This document shows positions 25,796-35,279 of a stretch of 64,000 nt of DNA, one piece after another (within the stretch, counting starts at the first letter, position 1; each line of letters begins with the position of its first letter). Source of the DNA: Aestuariibius sp. HNIBRBA575 (GTDB taxonomy: Bacteria; Pseudomonadota; Alphaproteobacteria; Rhodobacterales; Rhodobacteraceae); contig NZ_CP162414.1 of the NCBI RefSeq assembly GCF_040932005.1, forward strand, positions 1,143,501 to 1,207,500, given 5' to 3'. The position numbers and the translations under genes are program-made. Below the pieces are notes generated by a model that searched no databases, was not told the DNA's origin, and saw nothing but the letters and a program-made list of their open reading frames with translations.

Positions 25796-28195
25796 TCAGG
25801 CGGCGTCCCGGTCTGAAATGCTGCGATCAGCCACGAAATCCTCATCCTCTTCGGTTGTGCCAAACTGCTCCATCGCAAGTTCCAGACTGCCAACTTCTTT
25901 GCTAAGAGATTGGGTCGCGGCTGAGGTTTCCTCAAACATGGCAACATTGGTCTGATTGACGCCGTCGATTTCATCAATTGTCAGGCTGATGTCGGACAAA
26001 GCTTTGCTTTGGTCCTTGGCAGCAATCGCGATATCGCCCACTTTGGTGGCCACCCCCGACACATTGTCGTGAATCTCTCGCAACGCAAGCCCAGCTTGGT
26101 CTACCAAGGATGAACCATTGGTGATTTGTTCTTCTGAGTTTGAGATAAGTTCATGGATGTCGCTGGCCGCTTCCGCACTTCTTTGAGCAAGGGCGCGCAC
26201 TTCGCTTGCAACCACAGAGAATCCACGCCCGGCTTCGCCAGCGCGGGCGGCTTCGACCGCGGCGTTGAGTGCCAACAGGTTGGTTTGAAACGAAATATCA
26301 TCGATCAAAGTTGTGATCGCAGAAATTTTTGTGGACGATTGTTCAATTTCACGCATGGCATCAACGGCACGGGCCATAACCACACCAGAGTTTTCAGCCT
26401 GATTGCGTGTCTGATCGACCAGTTCATTGACGTTGCCCGCTTGATCCGCCGTGTTTCTAACGGATTCATTTAGCGTTTTGACGGACGCGGCCGTCGTTTC
26501 AATAGCAAGTGCCTGGGTTTCGGTTCGCTTTGACAGATCTTCTGATGCGTTGGCGATTTCCACAACCCCAACAGAGATCGAATTTGCGCTGGCCTTGGCG
26601 GTTGCGATCGCGGCGTTCAATACCTGTGCGGCTGAATTAAAATCTTTGCGCAGGACTTCGTATTCAGGCCCAAATTCGCAATTGATGCTTGTGTTCAGCA
26701 CCCGTTCGGACAGTTTGTGCAAAGCGACCTGCAGGTTTTCAACAACCAGGTTCTGCGCTTCTTGGTTTCGCAACCGTTCTGCTTGGGCAACGGCTTCGTT
26801 TTCATTGGCCGTTTGTAGAGAAATTCGGAACTCTTCCAAAACACGAGACATGTCCCCAATTTCGTCGCGACGATTTTGTGCGGGTACATCTGTTTGTAAA
26901 TCTCCATCAGCGACCTGGCGCATAGCACGGTTGATCATTTTGACCGGCGCGCTGAGTTGCCGGGCAACGAAGAACCCAAACAAACAAGCGACACCCAACA
27001 GGATCGCACCGTCAAAGATGAGTTTGCGTTCGAATTCAATTGCATCGGCGTAAAGCTCAGAATTTACCTGCATTGAAATTACCCCCCATTGAACGCCCTG
27101 AAACGTGATTGAGGTATAGGCAGATAAAACGGCCTCTCCGGATTGAGTGATGTGATCCAATAGCCCGGTTTCGCCCGCCATCGCCAAGCCTAAGGGACCG
27201 TTTGGATCTATCACCTCATTGTCAATGTGGCTGTCTGTGTCGGATGTCGGGGGATTGTGTTCCTCAGAATGTGGGGCACCTTCTGTTTCTTCATGATGAT
27301 GTTCGCGCCCATTGTGAAGACGAGAGAGCCCGTCCGGCCCAAAAACATCAAACACTTCTGCATGTTGGTCATCGGCATCTGATGAATGTCCTGCCAATTC
27401 ATTGATGGATTGTGTTGATAACTGAACGATCACCACCCCAAGAAAACTGCCATTTCGAGCTAAAATCGGCGCCGCCATATAGGCGGAATATGGCGCCATG
27501 TCCTGATCGGATTGGGTAAAATCCTCAAACACAAAGGGTGTGTTGAGTTCATCCTCAGCCAAAGGTGCGGAATTTGCCAATGTAGTTGGGCTATCCGCCT
27601 GAACGTCCTGGTCAATCGCGTAATCAATCGCGATGCGCTGATAGGTACGTTCTAACGCGGGAAAATCACCTCGGTCCGCGGATATGTTTTGTGCAAAGGA
27701 TGGATTTTTCTGGACCGAATAGATGATGTTTCCTTCTGTATCCACAATCATTAGATCAACAAAATGATTGCGCTCAGAAACTTCGCGAAAATAGGGATGT
27801 ACATCCCGATGGGCCCGATTATATCCATCCCGACCTGACGCCATATCCAACGCATGCCGTTCGCCGGCAGGATGCGGGTTCTGGGTGATATAGCGGTCAG
27901 TCAGTTCAGCGGTTTTATCCCCCGGCAACGCCTCCCATGCGCCGACAAACTTGGTGATCGCCTGACGAGTCGATGGTGACATTGCCAATGATTGCGTCAT
28001 TGTTTGATGAGCTTGAAGTGAAGATAAAAATGTTTCTGCATGGGCATCACGCAGCTCACTCAGCCGAATTTCCGCCTGATGATGTAAAATTTCTTGGGCA
28101 GCAAATTTTGCGACAATCCCCATTGAGAAAAGTGTTACCAAACACATCCCCACGATCGCGAGAGGTAATTTGACCGAAATTTGGTTCCAAAACAT
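25796..28195 (-). CDS. Methyl-accepting chemotaxis receptor with His-rich insert
   Basis: A 799-residue transducer. Helix 1 is at about 10-29 ([19 protein letters not shown]), a large periplasmic sensor of Cache type spans about 30-390, and helix 2 is at about 393-412. A HAMP domain and a C-terminal MCP signalling domain with the hairpin tip [20 protein letters not shown] follow. The sensor contains [19 protein letters not shown] and a Cache-like [18 protein letters not shown]. Unusually, residues about 294-323 hold seven histidines and many acids. AGGAG precedes ATG 28195. There are no che genes nearby. The ligand is unknown. Confidence 0.9.
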   Translation of the reverse strand: MFWNQISVKLPLAIVGMCLVTLFSMGIVAKFAAQEILHHQAEIRLSELRDAHAETFLSSLQAHQTMTQSLAMSPSTRQAITKFVGAWEALPGDKTAELTDRYITQNPHPAGERHALDMASGRDGYNRAHRDVHPYFREVSERNHFVDLMIVDTEGNIIYSVQKNPSFAQNISADRGDFPALERTYQRIAIDYAIDQDVQADSPTTLANSAPLAEDELNTPFVFEDFTQSDQDMAPYSAYMAAPILARNGSFLGVVIVQLSTQSINELAGHSSDADDQHAEVFDVFGPDGLSRLHNGREHHHEETEGAPHSEEHNPPTSDTDSHIDNEVIDPNGPLGLAMAGETGLLDHITQSGEAVLSAYTSITFQGVQWGVISMQVNSELYADAIEFERKLIFDGAILLGVACLFGFFVARQLSAPVKMINRAMRQVADGDLQTDVPAQNRRDEIGDMSRVLEEFRISLQTANENEAVAQAERLRNQEAQNLVVENLQVALHKLSERVLNTSINCEFGPEYEVLRKDFNSAAQVLNAAIATAKASANSISVGVVEIANASEDLSKRTETQALAIETTAASVKTLNESVRNTADQAGNVNELVDQTRNQAENSGVVMARAVDAMREIEQSSTKISAITTLIDDISFQTNLLALNAAVEAARAGEAGRGFSVVASEVRALAQRSAEAASDIHELISNSEEQITNGSSLVDQAGLALREIHDNVSGVATKVGDIAIAAKDQSKALSDISLTIDEIDGVNQTNVAMFEETSAATQSLSKEVGSLELAMEQFGTTEEDEDFVADRSISDRDAA

Positions 28196-28441
28196 AATGT
28201 TATCTCCTGTGCCCGTAATTTGCACTTGCCCTCATAAAATCACTGTTGAACCTTAACGTAGGCGGGGTTTCCTGATGCTTAACGGATAAAATTTGCCCTT
28301 TATTTGGTTGGACATTGGGGCTTCTCTGACTATTCGGGCGCGATATGATTGATCGATTTGGGACTGCTGGGGTTGGATGCATTGCCTGACCCGCGCGGAT
28401 CGCATAGACCCGGTTCAAACAGCCAAACACACGAGAGTATC

Positions 28442-29794
28442 ATGCGCCTGAGCCGCTATTTCCTGCCGACCATGAAGGAAACCCCTTCGGAAGCCCAAAT
28501 CGTAAGCCACCGCTACATGCTGCGGGCCGGGATGATCAAACAATCCAGCGCCGGGATCTATTCGTGGTTACCCATGGGATTCAAGGTGCTGCGCAAGCTG
28601 GAAAACATCGTGCACGAAGAACAAATTCGCGCCGGCCACGTGCCGATGTTGATGCCCACGTTGCAATCCGCAGATTTATGGCGCGAAAGCGGTCGGTATG
28701 ACGGCTATGGCGAAGAAATGCTGCGTATGCAGGATCGGCACGGTCGTGACATGCTGTTTTCCCCCACAGCCGAGGAAATGTTCACCGACGTGTTTCGCGC
28801 GCATGTGAATTCCTACAAGGATTTGCCGCTGACCTTGTATCAAATCCAGTGGAAATTCCGCGATGAAATCCGGCCTCGTTTTGGAGTGATGCGGGGCCGC
28901 GAATTTTTCATGAAAGACGGCTACAATTTTGACCTGACCAAAGAGGATGCGCTGCACGCCTATAACCGTCATCTGGTCAGCTATTTGCGGACCTATGAAC
29001 GTATGGGCCTGCAAGCGATCCCAATGCGCGCAGATTCCGGACCGATTGGCGGGGATTACACCCATGAATTCCTGGTGCTGGCGGAAACCGGTGAATCCGA
29101 AGTGTTCTATGACAGCCAAATCACCGATCTGAAATTTGGCGATCGGGCCATTGATTATGATGATGTGGCACAATGTCAGGCCGTTTTGGAAGAGTTCACA
29201 TCGCGCTATGCCCGCACGGACGAAACCCACGAGGCCGATGAATTCGCCAAGGTGCCCGAAGATCGCCAACGGGTGGCGCGCGGCATCGAAGTGGGGCAGA
29301 TTTTCTATTTTGGTACGCAATATTCCGAAAGCATGGGCGCGTCCGTCCAAGACAGCGAAGGCAACAAAGTGCCGGTGCATATGGGGTCACACGGGATCGG
29401 CGTCAGCCGCCTGTTGGGCGCCATCATCGAGGCCAGCCATGACGACAAAGGCATCATTTGGCCCGAAGGTGTCACGCCGTTCCACGTCGGCATCCTGAAT
29501 ATGCGCGCCAAGGACGAAGCCTGCACCGAAGCTTGTGATGCGCTTTATGACTCGTTCAAAGCCATCGGGCTGGACCCGCTTTATGATGATCGCGACACAG
29601 GGGCCGGGGCCAAATTTGCCGATATGGACCTGATTGGACTGCCGTGGCGGATCACCGTTGGGCCACGCGGATTGAAAAACGGCGTGGTGGAACTGACCTG
29701 CCGCCGCACAGGCGAAAGCGAAGAAATGCCCGACGCGCAAGCCGTTGAAAAGATTTCGCAAATTTATGCAAAGCACCGCGTCACGGGGCTTTGA
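28442..29794 (+). CDS. proS: Prolyl-tRNA synthetase
   Basis: A 450-residue class II synthetase that charges tRNA-Pro. It has [20 protein letters not shown] at the start, the TXE loop [11 protein letters not shown], motif 2 around [22 protein letters not shown], motif 3 [14 protein letters not shown], and a C-terminal anticodon-binding domain. It lacks the large editing insertion of the long bacterial form, matching the short alphaproteobacterial type. ATG 28442 is chosen because conserved sequence begins there and the upstream in-frame extension is not protein-like. A hairpin terminator follows. Confidence 0.95.
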   Translation: MRLSRYFLPTMKETPSEAQIVSHRYMLRAGMIKQSSAGIYSWLPMGFKVLRKLENIVHEEQIRAGHVPMLMPTLQSADLWRESGRYDGYGEEMLRMQDRHGRDMLFSPTAEEMFTDVFRAHVNSYKDLPLTLYQIQWKFRDEIRPRFGVMRGREFFMKDGYNFDLTKEDALHAYNRHLVSYLRTYERMGLQAIPMRADSGPIGGDYTHEFLVLAETGESEVFYDSQITDLKFGDRAIDYDDVAQCQAVLEEFTSRYARTDETHEADEFAKVPEDRQRVARGIEVGQIFYFGTQYSESMGASVQDSEGNKVPVHMGSHGIGVSRLLGAIIEASHDDKGIIWPEGVTPFHVGILNMRAKDEACTEACDALYDSFKAIGLDPLYDDRDTGAGAKFADMDLIGLPWRITVGPRGLKNGVVELTCRRTGESEEMPDAQAVEKISQIYAKHRVTGL

Positions 29795-29811
29795 TATCGT
29801 CGATATAAAGG

Positions 29812-29841
29812 CAAAAGGCGGGTCATGTGATTCGCCTTTTG
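29812..29841 (+). terminator. Terminator after proS
   Basis: Nine-base arms CAAAAGGCG (29812-29820) and CGCCTTTTG (29833-29841) flank a 12-base loop, with a further GCGTTTT nearby. It sits 17 bases after the proS stop and fits an intrinsic terminator. Confidence 0.7.
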
Positions 29842-29911
29842 GCGTTTTGGGGGCCTTGACCGATCCCAGCGCGCGCCGCAAAATACAAAAAAACAATATT
29901 GAGGCTCGGGT

Positions 29912-30409
29912 ATGTTAAAGGTGCTTTCCTTCATTGGGGGGCTGGCTGGTGCGGCTGGCCTGTCGCAATATCCTGAATTTTCACAGCAATACACCCAGCG
30001 TTTGGCGGGGCAAATTGATGCCCTGTCCCAAGTGGTTGAGGATTTTGATGCCTCTGCGTTGAGGTCTGGGCTGACCCGGTCTGAGGCCTTGGATCAAATG
30101 CAGGGCACGCAGTTTCTGGACGATCGCCGTTCAGATATGCAGCGCACGTTTCTACGCCACGAAGTGCTGACCGCGCATTTTACGCATTTGCAATCCGCCA
30201 GCCCGATGCAGCGGATGATGATGCCGCATCGAATTTCGGATGCTGAAACGCTGACCGGGACGTGGGATGATTTTGTGCCGGCCATGCCGATCAACCTGCC
30301 GGGCGCAGTTGCAGCCGGGGCTGGGTTTATCGCAGGCTCGACGGTTTTGGGCCTATGCCTGACATTTTTGTTGTGGCCATTTCGGCGCCGCGCGCGTGCG
30401 CCTGCCTGA
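29912..30409 (+). CDS. DUF2937 membrane protein
   Basis: A 165-residue protein matching the DUF2937 pattern: an N-terminal hydrophobic segment (MLKVLSFIGGLAGAAGLSQ), PEFSQQYTQRLAGQIDALSQVVEDFD, a helical middle, and a C-terminal membrane helix (AVAAGAGFIAGSTVLGLCLTFLLW) followed by a basic tail. It probably sits in the inner membrane with its central part outside. Function unknown. It lies between proS and the lol genes, and its mRNA may read into the lol operon. Confidence 0.8.
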   Translation: MLKVLSFIGGLAGAAGLSQYPEFSQQYTQRLAGQIDALSQVVEDFDASALRSGLTRSEALDQMQGTQFLDDRRSDMQRTFLRHEVLTAHFTHLQSASPMQRMMMPHRISDAETLTGTWDDFVPAMPINLPGAVAAGAGFIAGSTVLGLCLTFLLWPFRRRARAPA

Positions 30410-30647
30410 CAGGGCTGGGCGCGATGCAGAATTGTGACGGCCAGTCACGGATGATCTTGGTTCCGTTTTTCTACCTGCGACCTGCCATTGCCAAACTGGA
30501 CCCCTAGATGCCTGAATGCGTGGACGCATTTGCGCCACTGCCTTGCTATTAGGGTTTTTCCGCCCAAATCGCCGTTATCTGAACCGCTGGAATTGGCAGC
30601 ACCGGTTTGGCAATGTATACGGCTTTGAAACAATTTGGACGATCCTC

Positions 30648-31937
30648 ATGGCCCAAGGTAGAACCGCCCCATTTTCCCGTTTCGAATGGATGATCGCATG
30701 GCGGTATATTCGGGCCAAACGTGCCGAAGGCGGCGTGTCGGTCATGACATGGATCAGCCTGATTGGCATCACATTGGCGGTGTTTGCCCTGATCGCAACA
30801 TTGTCCGTGCGTGCCGGATTTCGGGCGGAATTTGTCGATACAATCCTGGGCGCAAATGCCCATGTTGAGGTGCATTATTCCAATCAGATGACCGAACACG
30901 GCCAGCTCGATGATTTGATCCGGGACTATGATGTTCTGGCGCAGGATTTGCGGGCGATTGATGGCATTACCCGCGCTGCCCCGTTGGTACGTGGTCAGGT
31001 CATGGGCAATTTTCGTAACGCAAATGGCGCGGTCGACCTTTATGGGATCACGCTGGACGATCTGATGGCCATTCCCCGGATCGCGAGCCCCGAAAATGCC
31101 CGCGGTGACATCGCCCGCTTTAACGAAGGCATCGCGATTGGGTCTGGTCTGGCGATTGAGCTGGGGCTGGTCGTCGGCGACCGGATCAAAATCATTTCCC
31201 CCAATGGCGTGCGCACGGCATTTGGCACATCACCGCGCGTTAACACCTACGAAGTCGTCTATATCTTTACCGCTGGGCGGTACGATATCGACCGAATTCG
31301 CGCCTATCTGCCCCTCGCCGAGGCGCAGAATTTCTTTAACCGGGACGGGGCCGTCGATCAGATCGAATTGATGGTTGAGGATCCGGATGCGGTGAATGAT
31401 TTGGTGCCTGAAATCGTGATGATCGGCGGGCCACGCGTGATCCCATGGACATGGCGGGACCGGTCTGGCGCATTCCTGCGGGCCTTAACAATCGAAGACA
31501 ACGTGATGTTTGTGATCATGTCGATCCTCGTTCTGATTGCGTCGATGAACATCATTTCCGGCCTGATTATGCTGGTTAAAAACAAGGGCCGCGACATTGG
31601 AATCCTGCGCACAATGGGCCTGTCAGAAGGGTCGATTTTGCGGATATTTTTCATCTGCGGCGCGGGGATCGGCACGTTGGGGACCTTGCTGGGTGTTTTG
31701 TTGGGCTGTTTGTTTGTGATCAATATCGATCCGATTTTCAGCCTTGTGAATTGGCTGGGCGGCGGCGGCGTCTGGGATCCATCCATTCGCGGCATCTATA
31801 ATTTGCCCGCCAAATTGCAAATGTCCGATGTGATTTCCGCCACAACGCTCAGCCTTGGGCTGAGCTGGATCATTACCATTTTCCCGGCCCGACGTGCGGC
31901 GCGGATGAACCCCGTAGAGGCGCTGCGTTATGAGTAA
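30648..31937 (+). CDS. lolC: LolC/LolE lipoprotein-release permease
   Basis: A 429-residue inner-membrane permease of the LolCDE transporter, which extracts outer-membrane lipoproteins and passes them to LolA. The N-terminus [20 protein letters not shown] and first helix [18 protein letters not shown] are typical. A large periplasmic domain follows, and then three C-terminal helices in an FtsX/MacB-type domain containing [22 protein letters not shown]. Alphaproteobacteria usually carry one LolC/E (LolF-like) protein, as seems the case here. ATG 30648 starts the conserved region. It overlaps lolD by eight bases. Many lipoproteins in this window would depend on it. Confidence 0.9.
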   Translation: MAQGRTAPFSRFEWMIAWRYIRAKRAEGGVSVMTWISLIGITLAVFALIATLSVRAGFRAEFVDTILGANAHVEVHYSNQMTEHGQLDDLIRDYDVLAQDLRAIDGITRAAPLVRGQVMGNFRNANGAVDLYGITLDDLMAIPRIASPENARGDIARFNEGIAIGSGLAIELGLVVGDRIKIISPNGVRTAFGTSPRVNTYEVVYIFTAGRYDIDRIRAYLPLAEAQNFFNRDGAVDQIELMVEDPDAVNDLVPEIVMIGGPRVIPWTWRDRSGAFLRALTIEDNVMFVIMSILVLIASMNIISGLIMLVKNKGRDIGILRTMGLSEGSILRIFFICGAGIGTLGTLLGVLLGCLFVINIDPIFSLVNWLGGGGVWDPSIRGIYNLPAKLQMSDVISATTLSLGLSWIITIFPARRAARMNPVEALRYE

Positions 31938-32607
31938 TGTTCTGGAACTGACCGGCCTGCGCAAAGGATATAATCACGGTAAACCCGGCGAAGTTCAGGT
32001 GCTGAACGGCGTTGACCTGACCATAGGTCGGGGCGAAGTGGTGGCGCTGGTGGCCCCATCTGGGGCGGGTAAATCCACGCTGTTGCACATTGCGGGATTG
32101 CTGGATGTGCCGGATCAGGGGCGGGTGGTGATTGATGGGCGCGACATGACCGATCTTAGCGATCGCAAACGCACCGCCGCGCGGCGCGGGCAGGTGGGCT
32201 TTGTCTATCAATTCCACCATTTGTTGCCTGAATTTACGGCGCTCGAAAACATCGTTTTGCCGCAGCTGGCCAATGGGATCGCCGCGAAAGTTGCCGAAAC
32301 GCGCGCCCAGTCTTTGTTGGAAAATGTCGGGGTGTCAGACCGCGCAAACCATCGTCCAGCCGCCCTGTCAGGGGGCGAACAACAGCGCGTCGCATTTTGT
32401 CGCGCATTGGCCAATGAGCCGGATTTGCTGTTGGCGGATGAACCCACGGGCAACCTTGATCCGGGCACGTCGGATGTGGTGTTTGGGGCATTGATGGATT
32501 TGGTACGTGGCACGGGCATGTCTGCATTGATCGCCACCCATAACATGGAATTGGCCGCCCGGATGGACCGCATTGTTCGCCTGGAAACCGGATCGATTGT
32601 GACCTAG
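31930..32607 (+). CDS. lolD: LolD lipoprotein-release ATPase
   Basis: A 225-residue ABC ATPase with Walker [13 protein letters not shown], signature [16 protein letters not shown], Walker [14 protein letters not shown], and switch His in IATHNMEL. The domain order and the directly preceding lolC/E, overlapping by eight bases, identify it as LolD and not another MacB-type ATPase. It powers lipoprotein release at the inner membrane. The gene ends two bases before the convergent YdcZ-family gene. Confidence 0.92.
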   Translation: MSNVLELTGLRKGYNHGKPGEVQVLNGVDLTIGRGEVVALVAPSGAGKSTLLHIAGLLDVPDQGRVVIDGRDMTDLSDRKRTAARRGQVGFVYQFHHLLPEFTALENIVLPQLANGIAAKVAETRAQSLLENVGVSDRANHRPAALSGGEQQRVAFCRALANEPDLLLADEPTGNLDPGTSDVVFGALMDLVRGTGMSALIATHNMELAARMDRIVRLETGSIVT

Positions 32608-32609
32608 AC

Positions 32610-33044
32610 CTATGCCCGTTGGGTGATCAAAACACCCACAGCCATCACCGCAATCCCGGCTGCACGGGTCCAGTTCAGCGGGGTCGATTGCGCCATAAAC
32701 AACCCGAAATGGTCAATGGCCGCAGACGAAATCAACTGGCCGATCAACACAAAAAACACCGCGTTTCCAATGCCAAAGCTGGGCGCGACATATGTGATCG
32801 ACAACAAATAGAATGCAATCAACAAACCGCCGAGAAACAGATGTTTTGGCGCCGCGCTGAGTTTGCTGATCGCGTCGGTTCCCGTGACAATCACCGCGGC
32901 AATTGCCACCAAAAACGCGATAAAAAACAGCACCATCGCTGCGGCCGAAGGCGATCCAATGATCCGTCCAAGCGCTGCGTTCAAGGCCGCCAAAATCGGC
33001 ACGCCGATCCCTGCTGCCAACATCAATAACGCCTGATTGGTCAT
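32610..33044 (-). CDS. YdcZ-family (DUF606) DMT membrane protein
   Basis: A 144-residue protein with about five hydrophobic helices, including GIGVPILAALNAALGRIIGSP at the N-terminus and FGIGNAVFFVLIGQLISSAAIDHFG, the pattern of DUF606/YdcZ half-length drug/metabolite transporters. Such proteins probably work as dimers. The substrate is unknown. ATG 33044 is used because GGTGGAG lies six bases before it. A GTG four codons upstream is less likely. It is convergent with lolD. Confidence 0.83.
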   Translation of the reverse strand: MTNQALLMLAAGIGVPILAALNAALGRIIGSPSAAAMVLFFIAFLVAIAAVIVTGTDAISKLSAAPKHLFLGGLLIAFYLLSITYVAPSFGIGNAVFFVLIGQLISSAAIDHFGLFMAQSTPLNWTRAAGIAVMAVGVLITQRA

Positions 33045-33151
33045 ATTTATCTCCACCCGGTTTGTCGGGGATCAACCTATCGCGGACATGAGGTAAATCA
33101 AGGCGCTGCACCACTAATTGCGCGATAATTGAGGAAAGTGAGGGCATGAAC

Positions 33152-33553
33152 ATGAAAACAGTATCAATCCTACTCGGTTGCATCGCATTGGCGGGCTGTG
33201 TGCAAAACTTGGATGATCCATCCCCAGAATCCGGCGCCATTGCATTTCGCGAAGATTGCGCATCGTGCCATGGGCTGGATGCGATGGGGTCAGGCAGCTT
33301 TGGCGGTGCTCTGATTATTACACCTCCGGATTTAACACGCTTGTCAGAGCGACATGGCGGCATGTACCCGGCGGGATATGTGATGAATGTGATCGACGGC
33401 TATGCACGTGGGGACCATTTCAGCGCGGCGATGCCTGAATTTGGGGCCGGGGATATGGGCCCAACCATCAATGTGGAACAAGACGGGGTGGGCACTCCGA
33501 TACCTGCGCGTCTGTTGGCATTGTCGTTATATCTGGAATCTATCCAGCGCTAA
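33152..33553 (+). CDS. c-type cytochrome lipoprotein
   Basis: A 133-residue protein with a lipobox signal (ILLGCIALAGC) and one haem-attachment site CASCH about 35 residues in, then MPEFGAGDMG, where a Met could be the second haem ligand. It should be a membrane-anchored, single-haem electron carrier in the periplasm. GAGGG lies seven bases before ATG 33152. ATG 33146 is an alternative. A similar cytochrome follows after 34 bases, so the pair may be a duplication or an electron relay. Confidence 0.85.
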   Translation: MKTVSILLGCIALAGCVQNLDDPSPESGAIAFREDCASCHGLDAMGSGSFGGALIITPPDLTRLSERHGGMYPAGYVMNVIDGYARGDHFSAAMPEFGAGDMGPTINVEQDGVGTPIPARLLALSLYLESIQR

Positions 33554-33587
33554 GCGACCCGATATTTCGAGCCAAAAGGAGAACGCG

Positions 33588-33995
33588 ATGTTTCGATATA
33601 TCCTGACAGGAATGAGCGCTTTGATTTTGTCCCCTGCATGGGCCGAACAATCCAATGGGGATGCGGCGGCAGGGGCGGCCCTGTTTGCGCAGCAATGTGC
33701 GGTTTGTCACGGGCGTGATGCCGCGGGGAACGGCCCCATGGCCGGGGCGCTGATGGTTCAGCCATCAGATCTGACCAGCCTCAGATCGCGCAATGACGAT
33801 ACGTTTCCGACCGCGCGCGTGGTGTATCGCATTGATGGGCGGGACCCATTGGTGTCCCATGGCAGCCCGATGCCCATCTGGGGCGAATTGTTCGACGGAC
33901 AAGACGCCGCCATCAAAGCTGAAACCGGCCAGCCGATCCTGACATCCCGCCCAGTGGTGGATTTGGTCGCCTATTTAGAAACGATTCAGGACTGA
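33588..33995 (+). CDS. Periplasmic c-type cytochrome
   Basis: A 135-residue protein with a cleavable signal peptide (ILTGMSALILSPAWA) and the haem motif CAVCH, followed by GRDAAGNGPMAGALMVQPSDLTS and SPMPIWGELF, with a candidate axial Met. It shares layout and several blocks (HGxDAxG, PxDLTxL) with the lipid-anchored cytochrome just upstream but lacks its lipobox. AAAAGGAGA precedes the ATG. Redox partners cannot be read from context. The 3' end overlaps the convergent lipoprotein gene by ten bases. Confidence 0.85.
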   Translation: MFRYILTGMSALILSPAWAEQSNGDAAAGAALFAQQCAVCHGRDAAGNGPMAGALMVQPSDLTSLRSRNDDTFPTARVVYRIDGRDPLVSHGSPMPIWGELFDGQDAAIKAETGQPILTSRPVVDLVAYLETIQD

Positions 33996-34714
33996 TTGCA
34001 GATCCCGTCAATGTCGGCCCCATCCCAAGGCAGCCATATATCCGTGCGGCCAATCACAGCGCTGAGCTGACCCATGCTGATCGCGGACCCCATCCGCGTT
34101 CCACCCGCCGCATCCGGGGGCAGGGCGTCTGCCAATAGCGCGCGCAGACGGCCGGTGCGTGCGCCCTGCGGATCAAGCGTTGCACAGCACACAAACTCTT
34201 CGACCAGCGCGCCTTGCTGCTCATAGCCGTAATCCAAAAACGATACTTCGGTATCAGGATCAAACAGATACGGATCGGCCAATTGGGTATGTTCCCACGC
34301 AGCGCGTGATGGGGTGAACCCAGTATGCTGACGATTTTGCCATTGCCAGACATGGGTCAGCTCATGGGCAAAAAACATTGCCGCAACGATATTGAACTGA
34401 TCAGGGTAATCGGCGGCGTAATCGTCCAGAAACCACGCTTCGCGGGCATGAACATGGTTCCACAACGTCACCCCGGCGGTGCGCCCCTGCAAAGTGGGCC
34501 CCGTGGCGGGGGGCTGAATGAGTTCCTGACACGTGGTGCGCGGCCGAACCGGATAGGTGCGCGTGATCAGACCGATCGGGGCATTGTCGTGAAACCGCAC
34601 CTGTTCGACATCCAAAGACGGGCCAAAGAGTTCCTCAGCGAGCTGTATTTCCGTCGGTGTAAGCACGCGACCACAGGCGGTGAGGAGGAAGAAGAAGGGA
34701 AGGAGGATGCGCAT
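33986..34714 (-). CDS. Lipoprotein with zincin-type HELTH motif
   Basis: A 242-residue protein with a short lipoprotein signal (MRILLPFFFLLTACG). The middle contains FFAHELTHVWQWQN, the HExxH zinc-metalloprotease signature, preceded by NHVHAREAWFLDDYAADYP. A third ligand might be a Glu or His downstream, such as EEFVCCATLD. Such HELTH-VWQ proteins resemble the DUF4157-like putative peptidases. It may be an envelope protease or a degenerate relative. It overlaps the convergent cytochrome gene. Substrate unknown. Confidence 0.72.
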   Translation of the reverse strand: MRILLPFFFLLTACGRVLTPTEIQLAEELFGPSLDVEQVRFHDNAPIGLITRTYPVRPRTTCQELIQPPATGPTLQGRTAGVTLWNHVHAREAWFLDDYAADYPDQFNIVAAMFFAHELTHVWQWQNRQHTGFTPSRAAWEHTQLADPYLFDPDTEVSFLDYGYEQQGALVEEFVCCATLDPQGARTGRLRALLADALPPDAAGGTRMGSAISMGQLSAVIGRTDIWLPWDGADIDGICNQS

Positions 34715-34834
34715 TCAGGTAAGATAGTCTGAGGCCAATTAATATCAACAAAAGAAGCTGATTAAGTTGAGGATGATTTTTATGTTCCCCCCAACTTAGT
34801 TGGCCAAATTCTATGATCGGTTAGTTTTGTATAC

Positions 34835-35260
34835 CTAAGCGGCTTGTAAATCGAAAATTTCATTTGTTTGATTGATTTTACAAATACCAACGGCAGTCAT
34901 GCTCATTGAGTTATATTCAAATTCACATCGCATCGAACGCCCTTTGTTGGAGCTTAATAACGCGGTCCCAAAACCACTGTCAGACATTGAATACGCGTTG
35001 AAATTCCCAAATCCTCCACCATTGGAGTAATCAGAAACATTTATCATTCCAAAGCTATAGCTGCCCGGGTTTTGAACTGTGGTCCATGTTCCTGTGTATA
35101 TCTCATCACTAAAGGAGACTGTTAGTGTACCCGAGTTTCCTAGAGCTGCATTTTCTACAACGCCAGTCCCCATGTTTCCTGTAGTTCGGCTCATCAGCGT
35201 TAATTGGGGGCTACAAGCCGCCAGCGCCAAGGAAAGTAGGATCAATACTAGCTTTTTCAT
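34835..35260 (-). CDS. AT-rich small lipoprotein
   Basis: A 141-residue protein with a clear lipobox (MKKLVLILLSLALAAC). The mature part is rich in Gly, Ser, Asn and Thr (GSYSFGMINVSDYSNGGGFG) with two C-terminal cysteines (RCEFEYN and GICKINQ), suggesting a beta-rich domain. Its base composition, like that of the bases around it (about 34730-35280), is visibly more AT-rich than its neighbours, hinting at acquisition. ATG 35260 is set by the signal peptide. It follows parE by 19 bases and may be co-transcribed. Function unknown. Confidence 0.7.
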   Translation of the reverse strand: MKKLVLILLSLALAACSPQLTLMSRTTGNMGTGVVENAALGNSGTLTVSFSDEIYTGTWTTVQNPGSYSFGMINVSDYSNGGGFGNFNAYSMSDSGFGTALLSSNKGRSMRCEFEYNSMSMTAVGICKINQTNEIFDLQAA

Positions 35261-35279
35261 AAGATTACCTTTGAAATAA

